The notes below the pieces were generated by a model that did no database searches, was not told the DNA's origin, and saw only the letters and a program-made list of their open reading frames with translations. Source: Plectosphaerella cucumerina (Eukaryota; Ascomycota; Sordariomycetes; Glomerellales; Plectosphaerellaceae). Taken from it: 64,000 bases of DNA. The DNA lies in assembly GCA_020746995.1 (NCBI GenBank), contig JAGPXD010000006.1, positions 1,116,001 to 1,180,000 on the forward strand. The letters are read 5' to 3'. Each line of letters begins with the position of its first letter. Within the stretch, counting starts at the first letter, position 1. Positions 44,166 to 55,524 of the stretch are shown piece by piece. A program made the position numbers and the translations under genes.

Positions 44166-45294
44166 TTATACCGCACGCTCCGCAGGCTCCCCCGATGCCA
44201 CGATGGGCACGGGCAGACCCCGGTCGGGGCTCTGCAGCACCAACTGCTCGTGCCTCCGGGCCTTGAGGTACTCTGATACGGAGCGGATGAGAATGAACCA
44301 GCCGACGACCATGAGGATGTAGGAGATCCACTCGGAGCCGGAGATGTCCTCGAAGCCGCCAGTGTCGCCCGTGACCTCGTTGGGGTCGAAGTTGTGGCTG
44401 TTGGGGTTGGGAGGGTCGGCGTAGCCGTCCTGGCCGTCCATCTTGGGGGCGGGATCGCTGTCGGAGCCCGTGGGGCTGCGGAGGAAGAAACCGTACTGGA
44501 TGAGGGTGACGCCGAGGCCGGCGCGGGAGCCGTTCTTGGCCGCGTGTGTCGAGTGCAGGAGGTAGGTGAGGAGGAAGCCGACGAGCTGGAAGGACATGGA
44601 GATCATGGCGTTCCAGACGAAGCTGAAGAAGGAGCCGACGGGCATGCCGTCGATGTAGACCTCGTCGGGGCCGCCGAGGCCGGGTGCGAGGATTGTCGTC
44701 TCCCAGTATGGCGGTGCGGCGTCCATTGCCGCCTGTTCGTAGGTCTGGTGATGACATGTCAGCGAATGTCTCAAGGGTAGTCACAGGGAGTGTGGGGAGG
44801 CCTACCGGTGGCTGCTCCTCCTTCTCTTCGCCGGTGCGCTCGGGTTTGGCCATGAGGTTCGAGAAGACGCCCTCATTCTGGGTGCCGCCGCCGTAGATGC
44901 GGGAGCCTGTTTGTGACATTATGGGCTGTGGTGGGGGTGCGGCATCGCGGCTGTTTGACGGGGTACTCCTGTCGTTTGACGCGCTGGTCTGGGAACTGCC
45001 GAGGGACGAGTTGCCCCGGACGAGGCGCTGGCGGTCATCGCCCTCGTCATCGCTGTTGTCGTCGTCCGAATCAAAGGCATCGGCCAGGTCTGGGTTCACG
45101 CGGTTCGACCGGTCGCGCGATGATTGTCTCGAGTGGAAGGATGGCGGCGGCGAGTTCGGGATCGGCTGTGACAGGCGGGAGTGGTCGTCCTCGTCATTCG
45201 CATTCACCTGCGATGTTGTTAGCGGGGATATCGATATATCGATCCGATCGAGCCGGGGAAGAGTAGAACGCACGCGCTCGTAACGTCCCGCCAT
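44166..45294 (-). CDS. Bsd2/NDFIP-type ubiquitin-ligase adaptor, three-TM
   Basis: Three exons, 45294-45274, 45207-44806 and 44744-44166, give 333 aa. Exon 1 encodes only MAGRYER; the following 66-nt intron (GTGCGT, CTAAC, GCAG) is in frame and could be mistaken for coding. Residues 8-140 are acidic and Ser-rich, disordered. A PPTY motif, formed exactly at the exon 2/3 junction (EEQPP|TYEQ), is followed by APPYW. The conserved DUF2370 core then carries VYIDGMPVGSFFSFVWNAMI, FQLVGFLLTYLLHSTHAAKNGSRAGLG and a last helix ISYILMVVGWFILIRSV. Yeast Bsd2 and animal NDFIP proteins use PPxY to recruit Rsp5/Nedd4 WW domains at Golgi and endosomes for sorting of metal transporters and quality control. 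Confidence 0.9.
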
Positions 45295-46929
45295 CTCGAA
45301 TGTAGTGCTAGGTTGATGGGTATTTGATCGCTGAAAGGTATCGTGTCGATAGTTCTCCTCGCTTTGCCACCGGATGTAAAGGGCGGCGGGCGGAGAAAGG
45401 GGCGGAAATGAAACGCGCGGCCTGTCGAAAGGCGTCGGTCGCTGGAGCGGCAAAAGGCAATCGGGGTATCGTGATTTTCTGCGAGATCGAGGTCGAAGAA
45501 AAGGAAAACGGAGTCGGAGATGGAGGAAGAAATGGCCACGAGGCGGGCGGTGGTGAATGAGGGAACAGGCAGTTGAACGGGGCTCAGGATGGTTGACGAA
45601 TGTAGGGGTAGTGGCGGGCAGCGCTGAAGCGGTCAAGCAGCGACACGGATGGCGTGTAGACGGGCGGGCGGCGGACGGAGAAGTGGGCAACGCGGCCGCA
45701 TGATCAGGCAACTTGGACGTGCACCGTCAGAGGGGGACCAATCAGGAAAGGTCTCACGGGGTGGCCTCTGGAGGCATTAGCGGTGTCTCGGTGGCTACGG
45801 CGACTCACCGAGCGCTGGAAGGCGCTGGAAGCAGGGGCGGCATCTACGGGTGACGAATCACGAGGCCTCCAGCCCCAGGGTCGGACCCTGGAACGTTCGA
45901 TATGCAGTGGTGACGCGATAGATGCAGTGCAGACCCGGGAGGGCCAGAAGGAGTTTTGAAGGTAATATCTCGAGCACGTTGTTTTGTCAACGGTGTATTG
46001 TACATGAGTAGGTACGCCCGTTGAATCTGGGGATCATGGGGAGAGCTGATCTGGTCTCTGTCTTGCGGGCGCCGGTGGGCAATATCCTCGGTTTCGGTCA
46101 GATGAACTATCGACGACGACGTGGAGTGCACGGCTGTCGTCTCAGTGTTGTCTTTTGGGCCTGGGCCATCTTCTGATACACCACCAACCTCTGCAGAGGG
46201 CATTCAATGTCTGGTCCCCGCATGTGAGTCGTCATGATTCATGCCGCTCTTCGGATTCAGGTGCAAAAAGTATGAAAAAAAGAAGAGCACCAGGGTTACC
46301 GGAGGGTGTATCGAATGGCGAGCCTCTCCCATTTCCGTTCTCGCCTGCGTCAGGCTTAGTACTTTGATCCTCAAGGCAGCGCCATCCAACTACACCACTC
46401 CGGACCCCGGTACTGATAGCGGGGCCACAGCGAGCCAAGAGGCTACCGGCTGGTGCCAGGTGCAAAGGACAAGCATCATCACCTCCAGCCGAGGGTCCAC
46501 GCATGCCGACCAATCCAAGATGTCGAGTTTCGCGATCATCAGCAGTATGAGAATCCGTCGAGGCAAGGAAGGCCAGACTCGAGTCGAAGAACTCGGTTGA
46601 TGTTGAAAGGAAATATTCACATGACATCAGTCTCCCTTAGACTGTTCTCAATTCCCAAGTCAAAGACTTGTCCTCCAAGAAGTCTGTCAAAGGCCTCTGA
46701 GTTCTCTGCTCAGCCACATCTGCATCAGCCACAGTCTCCAGCTCCAGCTCCTCCAATCCCTCCAGTCCGAAAAAAAGTCCTGACGTCGACGCGGACCCGC
46801 GGCCTCCTTTGCGCACCACCGGCTAGTCGAGGCGTCACCAGCAACATCTCACCCGGGCAACACATCCCCTCGGACAATGTCGTGAGCCGAAAACGCTCTT
46901 TCCCTCACCAACCCACGAATCCCGACACA
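45295..46929. other. Divergent intergenic region containing a candidate structured RNA
   Basis: About 1.6 kb between diverging genes with no supported protein gene. Its notable element is the long imperfect hairpin at 46286-46414 listed separately. The 46600-46929 part is CT-rich leader of the Cbp6-like gene. Confidence 0.4.
46275..46414 (-). ncRNA. Candidate Pol III-type structured RNA (long imperfect hairpin plus T7 terminator)
   Basis: Transcribed from the minus strand, 46414 to 46286 would fold into a stem with 27 pairs in four helices: 46405-46414 with 46286-46295 (10 pairs), CCGGA/TCCGG (46399-46403 with 46299-46303), GGTGTA/TACACC (46391-46396 with 46305-46310) and ATGGCG/CGCCAT (46380-46385 with 46315-46320). 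Two pairs of the outer helix are G-U in the minus-strand RNA and would be A-C on the other strand, which fixes the direction. The apical 59 nt contain a GCCTG/CAGGC hairpin. Four bases after the stem is a run of seven T (46281-46275), a Pol III terminator. TGGTGTAGTTGG (46397-46386) matches the A box; only TTCGA of a B box is seen. Not a normal tRNA: no T-stem or anticodon loop fits. Confidence 0.4.
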
Positions 46930-47412
46930 ATGGCGCGCCCAGCAAGCGTAAGGCCCCCTTTGCGAATGCCCTCTCCCCCTGGAAGAAGACCCGGCTAACC
47001 CGGGCTCGCTGCAGCAAATCTCCAAGCACTACCAGCGTGCGCTGGCCATGTGGCCCAAGGATGAGCTGCGGCCGCACGTCCAGTTTGCCGAGTTCATCCA
47101 GCGCGGCGTCGACAAGAGGCTCGCTGCCGGCACACCCGACAAGAAGGAGCTGCAGCAGCTCAATGCGCTGTACAGCCTGGCGGAGGACCGTTACAGCAAG
47201 AAGGTAGGCATCTGCGGATTGGAGAGGCTCAAATAGGGGCTGATGCTGACTTTTGTCTTTAGTATGCCCTCGCGAAGACAAGCAACATTCTGAACCCGCA
47301 AAGCCAGCCGACCTACTTCCGCGACCTGCTGCGGGAGCTCGAGGAGGCGCCCAGCCGGAGCTGGCTCCAACACATGTCGAAGAGGCTGTCGGGCATGTTC
47401 CGCTGGGAGTAA
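46930..47412 (+). CDS. Cbp6/UQCC2-like cytochrome b assembly factor
   Basis: Three exons, 46930-46947, 47015-47203 and 47263-47412, give 118 aa. Exon 1 encodes only MARPAS; introns are 67 and 59 nt with a GCTAAC branch site in the first. The conserved core is ISKHYQRALAMWPKDELRPHVQFAEFIQ, then LNALYSLAEDRYSKKYALA and LNPQSQPTYFRDLLRELEEAP. In yeast Cbp6 pairs with Cbp3 at the mitochondrial ribosome exit, activating cytochrome b translation and receiving the new protein; UQCC2 is the animal counterpart. Matrix location is expected although the N terminus is short. The two short exons explain why the full gene is not visible as one frame. Confidence 0.78.
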
Positions 47413-49958
47413 ATCACCCCAAGCGGAGAGGAAGAAGCAGAGGCAGTTGAGGAGAATGTGTCGTCGAATGAGGCCAGCATGATACCCACGAATAGGAGGC
47501 GCGCTCGACGGGGAGAGGCATGGACGCGGGGGGATCCCGCTGTATCACTATTTTGTACATGTACATCACCAAAAGAGTTTCTTGCACTGCGTTTGATCTC
47601 GGCTGAGACCGTGAGACGTGTGGTGACCACATGCGTCGACGTCGACTTGAAGCCGTGACATGACGCAGCGAAGAGTCCAACTGCATGCTCAGGACCCTGA
47701 ATTGCTCTGCAGTCCATGGCTGTCATGGCGCCTCGGCCGTTTGATACCGTCCATGCCCCCCGGGGCTGCTTGGACGGGCATGACTCGGAAGTCATGCCCG
47801 CGCCGCGGCCACGGCCGAGCACGGCACCTGCCCAACCCCTGCACGGCACCGCCCCAGGGGGAGGGGCAGATGAGATCCAAGGCCCGCCCGTCACTGGCAC
47901 GGTGATGTGGCAGGGCGACACGGCTTTTTCCATCGCTGTGGCCGAAATGAGCAGTCGCGCAGGTGCCAAGACGCGACGATGGTAGTAGTGTGTGGCTGGG
48001 CGGTGCTCGTTTGTTCGAGGCTGCAAGTGCAAGAAACTTGGACGGGAGAGCGGCGCGTGCGACGATTTGTTGGGTGCGACTCGGATTAAACTTCAAGTTG
48101 ATTGCAGCTGAGCCTTCGCGGGCGGCGTCACGGGGGGTGGACGCGGGATGGGGGTGATGCGCGGAGCCACGGAAGGATTCGTCGGTGCTGGGTGGCCATT
48201 GAAGTCTCCGATTCGTGGTACCAAGCACAGCGCAGTTGAGCGACCTCGGGACATCAAAGATGATCGCTCGCTTCACGGCGTCCGTCCCGCGCAAATCCCC
48301 GGCCTTGCGGGCTCAGGGTTCGCCGACGAGACGGGACGGTCCCCTGTTGGTCACCGCGAGTGACGCCTGTGGCACGAATTCCGTCCTTTGTTACATCCCG
48401 TCCCGCGCGGTTGGGCGAAAAATAAAAGGACCCTGGAATTGGATGCGGACAGGCGACCACAGACCACCGGCGGTACCGAGGCATCTCCGCCACGGGCGCG
48501 CCGACGAGTATTTGGAGACGGGGGACGTGGATGAGGACGGGGACGAGAACAGACTGTGATGCGCATTGCTGTGGACATGGATGCGCCTGCGCAGAGGAGC
48601 TTGGCGGGCTGTGACGAAAGACGGGACTGAGGTCGTTATGATGTCGATGCCCGTGTGATGTGATGTGCGGGTACGGGGGGCGGCGTTGGGCGCTGGACAC
48701 ATCATCTAGGGCCCGTTGTTGCGCTGGCGCAGCTCGGCCGGGTTCCCTGGACCAGCGGGCGGCGAGTTCAGTTGCAGTGTTCGGGGAGCAGAAGTTAGAA
48801 GCCTAGGAGACGGGAGACTGGAGACGGGAGCTGAGGTGGGCTTTGTCGTCAGCTGCGGCGATCATTCGCAGCTGGTGGCCGACAACCGATTGACTGACAG
48901 AGATACCCGGCAGTTGAAACCCTTCAAGGGCCAGACCAGCGGCGGGAAGTGGTGGTGGTGGTGGTGGTGGCCGCGTGGAGTGGCTGCCGGGGGGCAAAAA
49001 TAGCAGCAGCCATGTCCTTGAAGCCTGGCTGGAAGCTCCAGGTCTGCTGGATGCGGTCGTGTTCAATTCAGGTCCGTTCAGTTCTGTTCAGCAGGTCGGG
49101 GCCGACACAGCCTCAGATCCCGACTGCCGTGTCATTAGGCTGCCCCCCAGATTTTACGGGCACCCAAGGCACCGCATGGAGCTGATGACGACGACAGGGC
49201 TGTCCGAGTCTGTCGCCCATCCATGTCTTATCCATGCGAGGCTGCTGTTGCTGCTGCTGCGACGTGTCTTGCCCATCCGTCATACCTGACCCTGACTGAC
49301 TGATTGACCATCCAAAAACCCTAGATTGACCTCAACTCATCTCTCGCACGACTCACGACTCGAGCGACCCAAAGACATCTGCCAGGGTCTTGCCCAATAT
49401 TTCTTCTCTGCTCCTTCCCCCTTTGCCTTGTCCCTCGCTTCCTCTTTCAGCTCTTTCCCGTCCATTCGCCTCCCCTCTCGCCCCTCCCTTGCGCATCGAC
49501 ATCTCCCCTGGCATTCTTTATTCCGCCCGCCCGCACCAACCTCGACAACGACTCGACCCGCCAAGGATTCCGACCCTCTCGCCTCCTCTAGCAACAGGCC
49601 TCCAAGGGTACTTACATGCATGCCGCCGCCCTGAGCTAGCCAACCTGATCGACACCCGACATCTGTTGCTCTCGAGCTTGCCAATCATCCCAAAAATTCA
49701 CCCCGACCGACCCGACGCCGAGCGACCCCCATTGGACCCCTCCTGTTTACTTTTGGGACTTTTGGAGGGGCAAACACCAAACACCGCCTGCGTAATCCTC
49801 CACGTCTCAGAGCGCACATCTCTCACACCACACACCACACACGACACCAGACTTGCTCACAGCGCCGGCGAGCCCTTTTCGGGTCCTGCCAAATCGCCCA
49901 CTTTCGTCTGGACAACTCCTCTCACGCACAACCAAATAATACTCCGAGAACAGCCACG
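47413..49958. other. Long intergenic region upstream of the Pro-rich protein gene
   Basis: About 2.5 kb with no supported gene. A (TGG)7 tract lies at 48950-48970. From 49395 to 49560 the plus strand is strongly pyrimidine-rich (TTCTTCTCTGCTCCTTCC and similar), the mark of a fungal transcription-start region and long leader for the gene at 49959. Confidence 0.45.
48950..48970 (+). repeat. (TGG)7 microsatellite
   Basis: Seven perfect TGG units in intergenic sequence, about 1 kb before the next start codon. No coding frame uses it. Confidence 0.8.
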
Positions 49959-51966
49959 ATGGCATCCGTCGTCGAGGCCCGCTCACTCGCCTCCATCAAC
50001 GCCCTCGCCGCCAACCCCCCGCAATACCCCGTCAACCCCGCCGAGGAGAAGCAGGAGCCCCTGACTCTCTACATCTCCCGCGTCCCCGGCACAAGAGGTG
50101 AGAGTCTCACCGACCACCACTCTGCAGCTCTCGACCAGGCTAACCACCTCAGATGTCATCCTCTCCACGTCCAAGCCACAGCTTAAGAACGTGACCGCCC
50201 ACGACGTCGCAAACTCTCTCTACTACATCCACCTCGAGCTGCCAGGCGAGAAGCAGGCCCCTTCGCCCGTCAGCCGCGGCCTCGAGTCTCCTAGATCGAG
50301 CTTCGAGAGCGGCCACAGCGAGAACCGCATCAAGCGGAAACCCCTACCCGTTGGAGCCGGAACCCGCCTCCAGCCCTCGACCTCGCCCACCAGAGCACCC
50401 CCTCCCCCGCCGGCACCAGCAGGAGCTCAGCCTCTCACCCCGCCTCCCGCCTACGACGACCTACCGCAACCACTGCCGAGGCCGCAGTCGCAGTCACAGT
50501 CGCATCCCCTTCCACAGGTGCCACAGCAGCTGCCTCCGCCACCGCCACCTCATGATCCTCAGACGCTACCCGCCCACACTGCCCCCGAGACACAGAGATG
50601 GACCGGCGATGGGAGGACGTGGTACTCGGTGGAAGACGGACCTGACATGACGCCGGCTCGCCAGCAGCCTCGTCCTTCGGCACCTACGGATCAGCGCGAT
50701 CCCGCTGCCGCCACTCAACGCTTCGGCACAGCTTCCTCGCCGACAAGAGACGCTCCGTTGCCTCCTCTACCGACGAGGCCCAGCGAGAGAGAGCCACCGG
50801 CACCTCAACTGCCGCCCCGGCCTTCCTACTCCAACGGCTCGCCGCCCTCTGGCCCGCCCAGGCAGACCCGCGCAGAGAGGCCGACGCAGGCCCAGTCACG
50901 GCCCCGGTCCCGGTCTCCCTCGCCCATCAAGTACCACAACACTGCTGCCGTCCCTTACGTCCTCCACATCATCCGCCGCGACGCCAATACCGGTCACCAG
51001 TGGAATGTTGGCAGCATCTCCTCCAGCCAGCTCGAGCACGCCCTCGACGAAGACTACGCTTACACTTCGTTCGACCCCGCCGGTCTGGCCACTTCCGATG
51101 CCCGTCGCAAGTCTACCAGCCCCCAGCCCGAGATCAACGTCTTGCTCGAGACCTCGGGCTACGCAAAGTTCCGTGGCATGCCCAGCCGCCGCAGCGTCGA
51201 CGACGCCACACGGCGTGCCCTCGGTAACGCCGCCGGTGCCACCAGCCAGACCTCCCTCGGCGACGCAGCCCCCATCCGCCACGGCGAGGCTGGCTTCTCT
51301 CGCCGGGTCGTCATGACATACACGAAGTCATTCACCTCCAACCTTCGGGAGAAGTTCGCCGCTACCACCCTTAAGCCTGAGGACATCCGCCCCGGACCGC
51401 CCTCATCCCACCGCCACACCCGCCAGCTCTCCAACGTCTCCGCCACATCGGCCGACAGCGCCGCTTCAGCTTCGGACGACGGCACCAGGCCCATCGTCAC
51501 CCAGCCCGGCCACGGCCTGCGCCCCAAGGGCTACATGTTCCTCTCGCCCTGGGACGGCGCCTGCCACTTCCGCACCGGCAACGGCGGTCGCTCCCTCAAG
51601 ATGCGCCACACTCTGCCTTCTGCGGGCCCAGGCCACACCCCTCCTTCGGCCATTGCCAGCGAGCTGCGCTTCAACCTCCCCGGCCACGAGCTGTTCCACA
51701 AGGGCAAGGACGAGGCCATGGCCCGCAAGGCAGAGCTGTCAGGCCACCTGGGCAAGCTCATCCGCGGCGAGCGCTCCGCCTCCGTTTCCGCCGATGACTG
51801 GGCCGACGATGCGCAGCTCGGTAAGGAGAAAGCTGGCGGCGGCAACCGTGGAAAGAGGGCCAAGCTTGGCAAGCTCATCATCTACCCCGAGGGTATGAAG
51901 ATGCTGGATCTCTGTGTGGCTACCAACATGGGTGTCTGGTGGGGAGCGTATGAGAAGACGTTCTAA
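49959..51966 (+). CDS. Proline-rich conserved fungal protein, function unknown
   Basis: Two exons, 49959-50097 and 50153-51966 (55-nt intron, GTGAGA/CTCAG), give 650 aa. Residues 25-80 form a short conserved start (LTLYISRVPGTRDVILSTSKP, then VTAHDVANSLYYIHLE). Residues 90-330 are a disordered region with poly-Pro tracts (PPPPPAPAG, LPPPPPPH) suited to SH3 or WW ligands, and several Ser-Pro sites. The C-terminal 320 residues are better ordered: PYVLHIIRRDANTGHQWNVGSI, GYMFLSPWDGACHFRTGNGGRSLKMRHTLP, ELRFNLP, and a final KLIIYPEGMKMLDLCVATNMGVWW. I know related proteins only as conserved hypothetical fungal proteins. No TM or signal. The function could concern cortical or cytoskeletal scaffolding, but that is a guess from the Pro-rich part. 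Confidence 0.8.
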
Positions 51967-52484
51967 GGGCAGGATTGCATGGCAGACGAATTAATGAAAG
52001 CGAGCGGCATGACGGAAGCACGGTTGATACCGACGTGGGGAACTTAGATAGAGTCGAAGACTGGGTTCGACGGAAAGGCTGGCGTTTGGGACCCCCCATC
52101 TCCCTTCTTAGACATATAGCACGGCCTGTACGGGCCTGGTTCTGCGGAACATCAATGCATAATCATCACTTCTGGACCTTGTTTTGTCACTCAGCGAAAG
52201 TCTGAGGTTGAAATGTGTTCAGTGCTTTGCAGGAAACAAAAGGAAGGCTCTTTCATATGTACAACCGCGTCTCTAAGCCTCCCACGTGTCGATGTGTAGC
52301 CTATACAGTTTGGAGGAGACCCTTCCCTCTCGGTCTCCCCTCTCGTTCATCCCTCCAAAAACGACCATAGTCATATTCTCCCCTGCTCTCCTTCCTTCCT
52401 GGAATTAATTCCCAGGGCATGTCTCCCGAGGATCAATCGCTCCGTCAGCGACCATCCCTCCATCCGGCAACAGTGCCCCCGGGT
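51967..52484. other. Convergent 3' intergenic region
   Basis: Spacer of 518 bp between two converging genes. Low-GC patches near 52140-52260 fit 3' UTRs. No gene is seen. Confidence 0.4.
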
Positions 52485-53327
52485 TTACCGGTAAGGCGAA
52501 TCGGCGCGGATGGCGGCGGCCAGCTCGGGCTCCCACTTGTCGCCGTTGCTCAGCAGCTTCTCCTTGTTGTACAGCAGCTCCTCGCGCGTCTCGGTGGCGT
52601 ACTCGGCGTTGGGGGACTCGACGATGGCGTCGACGGGGCACGACTCCTGGCAGAAGCCGCAGTAGATGCACTTTGTCATGTCAATGTCGTAGCGGGTGGT
52701 GCGGCGGGAGCCGTCGGCGCGCTCCTCGGCCTCGATGGTGATGGCCTGCGCCGGGCAGACGGCCTCGCAGAGCTTGCAGGCGATGCAGCGCTCCTCGCCC
52801 GAGGGGTAGCGGCGGAGGGCGTGCTCGCCGCGGAACCGGGGGGAGATGGGGCCCTGTGAGGAGGAGGGGGTGTTAGGTCAATGTGTCTTGGGGTGAAGTG
52901 TTTTTCTCGACGTGTCGTCATCGAGTGACAGACTGCCATATCCGACCACGTCTTGATGTCCCGTTTTCCCAAGTTGTCCTCCGGAATTGACTCTTACCTT
53001 CTCAAAGGGATAGTAGATGGTGTACGGCGGGCGGAAGAACTGCTCCAGCAGCACGTACATGCCGCGGAACAGCTCGGTCAGGAGGAAGTATTTCCCCAGC
53101 TTGTCGAGCGACGACTCCGAGTCCTCGTCCCAGCGCTTGTACGGCAGCTGCCTGAAACCCTTGGGCGGCGGTCCCGCGGGCGTGGCGTATCCTCGGACGG
53201 CGGCGGCGGCGATGATGCGGCTCGCCATGGCCGGGCTCGGGCTCGCGCGCGCTGCCGTGGCCGCCAGGGGACGGGTCGTCGTCCTGGCCGCGAGAAGCGC
53301 CATTGTCCTTGCGGTCGGCGGTGCCAT
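52485..53327 (-). CDS. NDUFS8: NADH:ubiquinone oxidoreductase 23-kDa iron-sulfur subunit (TYKY)
   Basis: Two exons, 53327-52998 and 52853-52485 (144-nt intron), give 232 aa. The first 45 residues are rich in Ala, Arg and Ser without acid, an import presequence ending near VRGYATP. The mature part has GKYFLLTELFRGMYVLLEQFF, the helix that contacts the membrane arm, then GPISPRFRGEHALRRYPSGEERCIACK. Two CxxCxxCxxxCP motifs (Cys 133, 136, 139, 143 and 172, 175, 178, 182) bind clusters N6a and N6b, which pass electrons towards N2 and ubiquinone in complex I. The ending VESPNAEYATETREELLYN is family-typical. Divergent from the acyl carrier protein gene, another complex I subunit. Confidence 0.97.
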
Positions 53328-53963
53328 TGCGTGCGAGGGGGAAGGAGATTCCGGCTGGCGGCGATGGGGAGGGCCCAATTGGTGGTTTTGGAGGCGGGGG
53401 GTTCGCGGTTCGGGCAGCGTTTTGCTGGGCAAAGGGAGGAGGCGACGTTCGGCTTGACGTCGTGGAATCGATGAACCTGCCCCGGGAGCTTTTGGTGCGG
53501 GATTACAAAAGACGGGGTTTGATTGGCCGGGGAGGCCGGTGTCCGGGTCACGTGATGAAACGGTGATGAGGCGTTGATGGGCGATGTAGCAGTTTGGGGA
53601 GGGATTCGTGACAAGTAAATGGACTGATCCTATCAATTGAAGAAAATGAAATGCACTTGATGAACGACATAAAGTCATCATCGTTATGGTGGCGACGAGG
53701 GACGCGATGAATTTCAGGCTCTAGATCACATGACCTAGCACGTGTAGAAGCTCCGAGCTTCGACCTCGGGGCGAGAAATTTATCATCATGACCCGGAACG
53801 ACCACTCAACAGCTACTCAAACTCCACCTCCCGAAGCTTTCCCATCCCGCCGGCTCCCATCGACCCTCCCCCCAACCCAACGTCGCTCATCCGCATCTGA
53901 CCCAATTGGGCCCTTGTCAACCTCGACACCCTCCGAAACCACATCACACACCCTCCGTCCACA
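53328..53963. promoter_or_regulatory. Bidirectional promoter between NDUFS8 and acyl carrier protein genes
   Basis: The start codons are 636 bp apart and point away from each other. Elements that could act both ways include a TCACGTGATG E-box (CACGTG at about 53550) and an AT-rich stretch at 53600-53700. A second TCACATGACC lies at 53726. CACGTG is bound by bHLH regulators in fungi, so shared control of the two respiratory genes is plausible. Confidence 0.5.
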
Positions 53964-54601
53964 ATGTTCCGCTCTGCCGTCATCCGCACCGCCGGCGCCG
54001 CCGCGCGCGTCGCCCGCCCTACCGCCGCCCGCTCCGTCGCCCCCTTCGTCCGGTCATCCGCCGCCGCCCCCAGCATGTTCGCCGCGGCGTGGAAGCCCAT
54101 CGGCCTGAGGATGTACTCTGCCGGCGGCGCCCTGACCCAGAGCGAGGTCGAGTCGAGAATCACCACGCTGCTGGGCGGCTTCGACAAGGTCAACGACCCC
54201 AAGAACGTGGGTGCCCCCGAGAGTCCCCCGAGGTGGATGGAAGGAGGAGCTTGAGGAAGGGTCGGGCAACGTGGGAGAGAAGGGCATCTCTATCGCAGGA
54301 GATGTCGCGTTTTCCACGCGTAGCCATCTCCGGGGAATGAACAAACCGACGCTGACCGCGGCTAGATCACCCCCACCGCTCACTTCGCCAACGACCTCGG
54401 CCTTGACAGCCTGGACACCGTCGAGGTCGTCATGGCCATCGAGGAGGAGTTCAGCATCGAGATCCCCGACAAGGAGGCCGACAACATCCACTCCGGTATG
54501 CTCGCCCCCATGCACCATTCCTACAAACAAGCCACTGACAAATCCCGCCTACAGTCGAGAAGGCTGTTGAGTACATCCTCAACCAGCCCGATGCCCAGTA
54601 A
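53964..54601 (+). CDS. ACP1: Mitochondrial acyl carrier protein, complex I subunit
   Basis: Three exons, 53964-54206, 54366-54495 and 54555-54601, give 139 aa; introns are 159 and 59 nt. The first 50 residues form an Ala/Arg-rich presequence (VIRTAGAAARVARPTAARS) ending near LRMYSAGG. The carrier domain has ITPTAHFANDLGLDSLDTVE, with the phosphopantetheine-accepting Ser at about 96 in DSLD, then VVMAIEEEFSIEIPDKEAD and VEKAVEYILNQ. It carries acyl chains for mitochondrial type II fatty-acid and lipoate synthesis, binds LYR proteins, and is a stable subunit of complex I in animals and Neurospora. The gene is head to head with NDUFS8. Confidence 0.96.
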
Positions 54602-55524
54602 ATGGCGAACCTCCTTTTAGCCAGGGAGTCGAGCGTCGATTCAGATGGACGGATGAGGACCACGGAGGTTGTATAATACCTGCCTTGCCTGCTCGCCGCC
54701 GGTGAGGAGGTCAGGTGACAGAGCCACGCCACTCGCATAGAAACGGGTCACCGAGCCGGAGCCATGGGTTGAGGCCGCAGGAGAGACCCATGTGGTGCCG
54801 GACGAGTCGTGATGTGGTCGATGCGCGGTCTGCCTACCGGCACCGTCATCGCATGAAACCCGCGTTGCCGTCTATCGCGGCAATGCCTTGTATTAGTGTA
54901 TAGAATCTGGTTTTACGTGCCTGGAGTCCGTCTTGAAGGTCCCTCGTCTTCTTCCGTGATCTCCTTGCGATGCGCTGGACATGACATTCTACTTGTATCC
55001 AGAGTCCCCGGAGAATATCAGTGGTAAATATCAGCGTGTTGCTATGGCAAGATGCAACGTGACCCACAGCCCGCGATATCCCCAAAGACAGCACCAGACC
55101 CTTAAAACAACGACCTCCAAAGACCCGCGGCCGGCAACACAACAGCCGTATCCAAAAAGGCAACCCTTGATATCGCCGCCTCGTGCAAGATGATGGAAAC
55201 GTAGATCAGAGCGCAAAATAAAACAGAAAATGCCAGACAGATAACTCCGTGTATAAGAAGCCAAATATGATCCCGCCGCCTCCGGCGATTAAAGGCCCCC
55301 AGCCAGGCCTTCCCCTGTGGTGTATTTTATTTTCAAGACCAAGACCTGTTTAGTTTTCCGGTGCCCCGGGCGGGGGACATTGAATGCCGTAAATGCCATA
55401 AGAGATTCGAGAGAGTGGTAGGGGGGAAGTGTCGGATAAGAAAACCGAGATGGTCAGATAAATCGTCCAGGCATGCATCGTCGCTATGCTCCGTCTTTAT
55501 AGGTTCATGATGGTGATGTTGCGC
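54602..55524. other. Convergent 3' intergenic region
   Basis: About 0.9 kb between converging genes. The sequence becomes AT-rich around 55070-55350 (AAATAAAACAGAAAATGCC), fitting the 3' UTR and polyadenylation region of the CCCH gene. No gene is supported. Confidence 0.4.

Noticed and set aside
45208..45273. Coding use of the in-frame first intron of the Bsd2-like gene
   Set aside because: GTGCGT donor, CTAAC branch and GCAG acceptor are all present, and relatives join RYER directly to VN-type sequence. A 14-bp palindrome (ATCGATATATCGAT, 45230-45243) inside it seems incidental.
46298..46404. Intron-containing tRNA
   Set aside because: A box and a paired end (CCGGAG/CTCCGG) fit, but no five-pair T stem, no U33-containing anticodon loop and only TTCGA of the B box; the extended hairpin is a better description.
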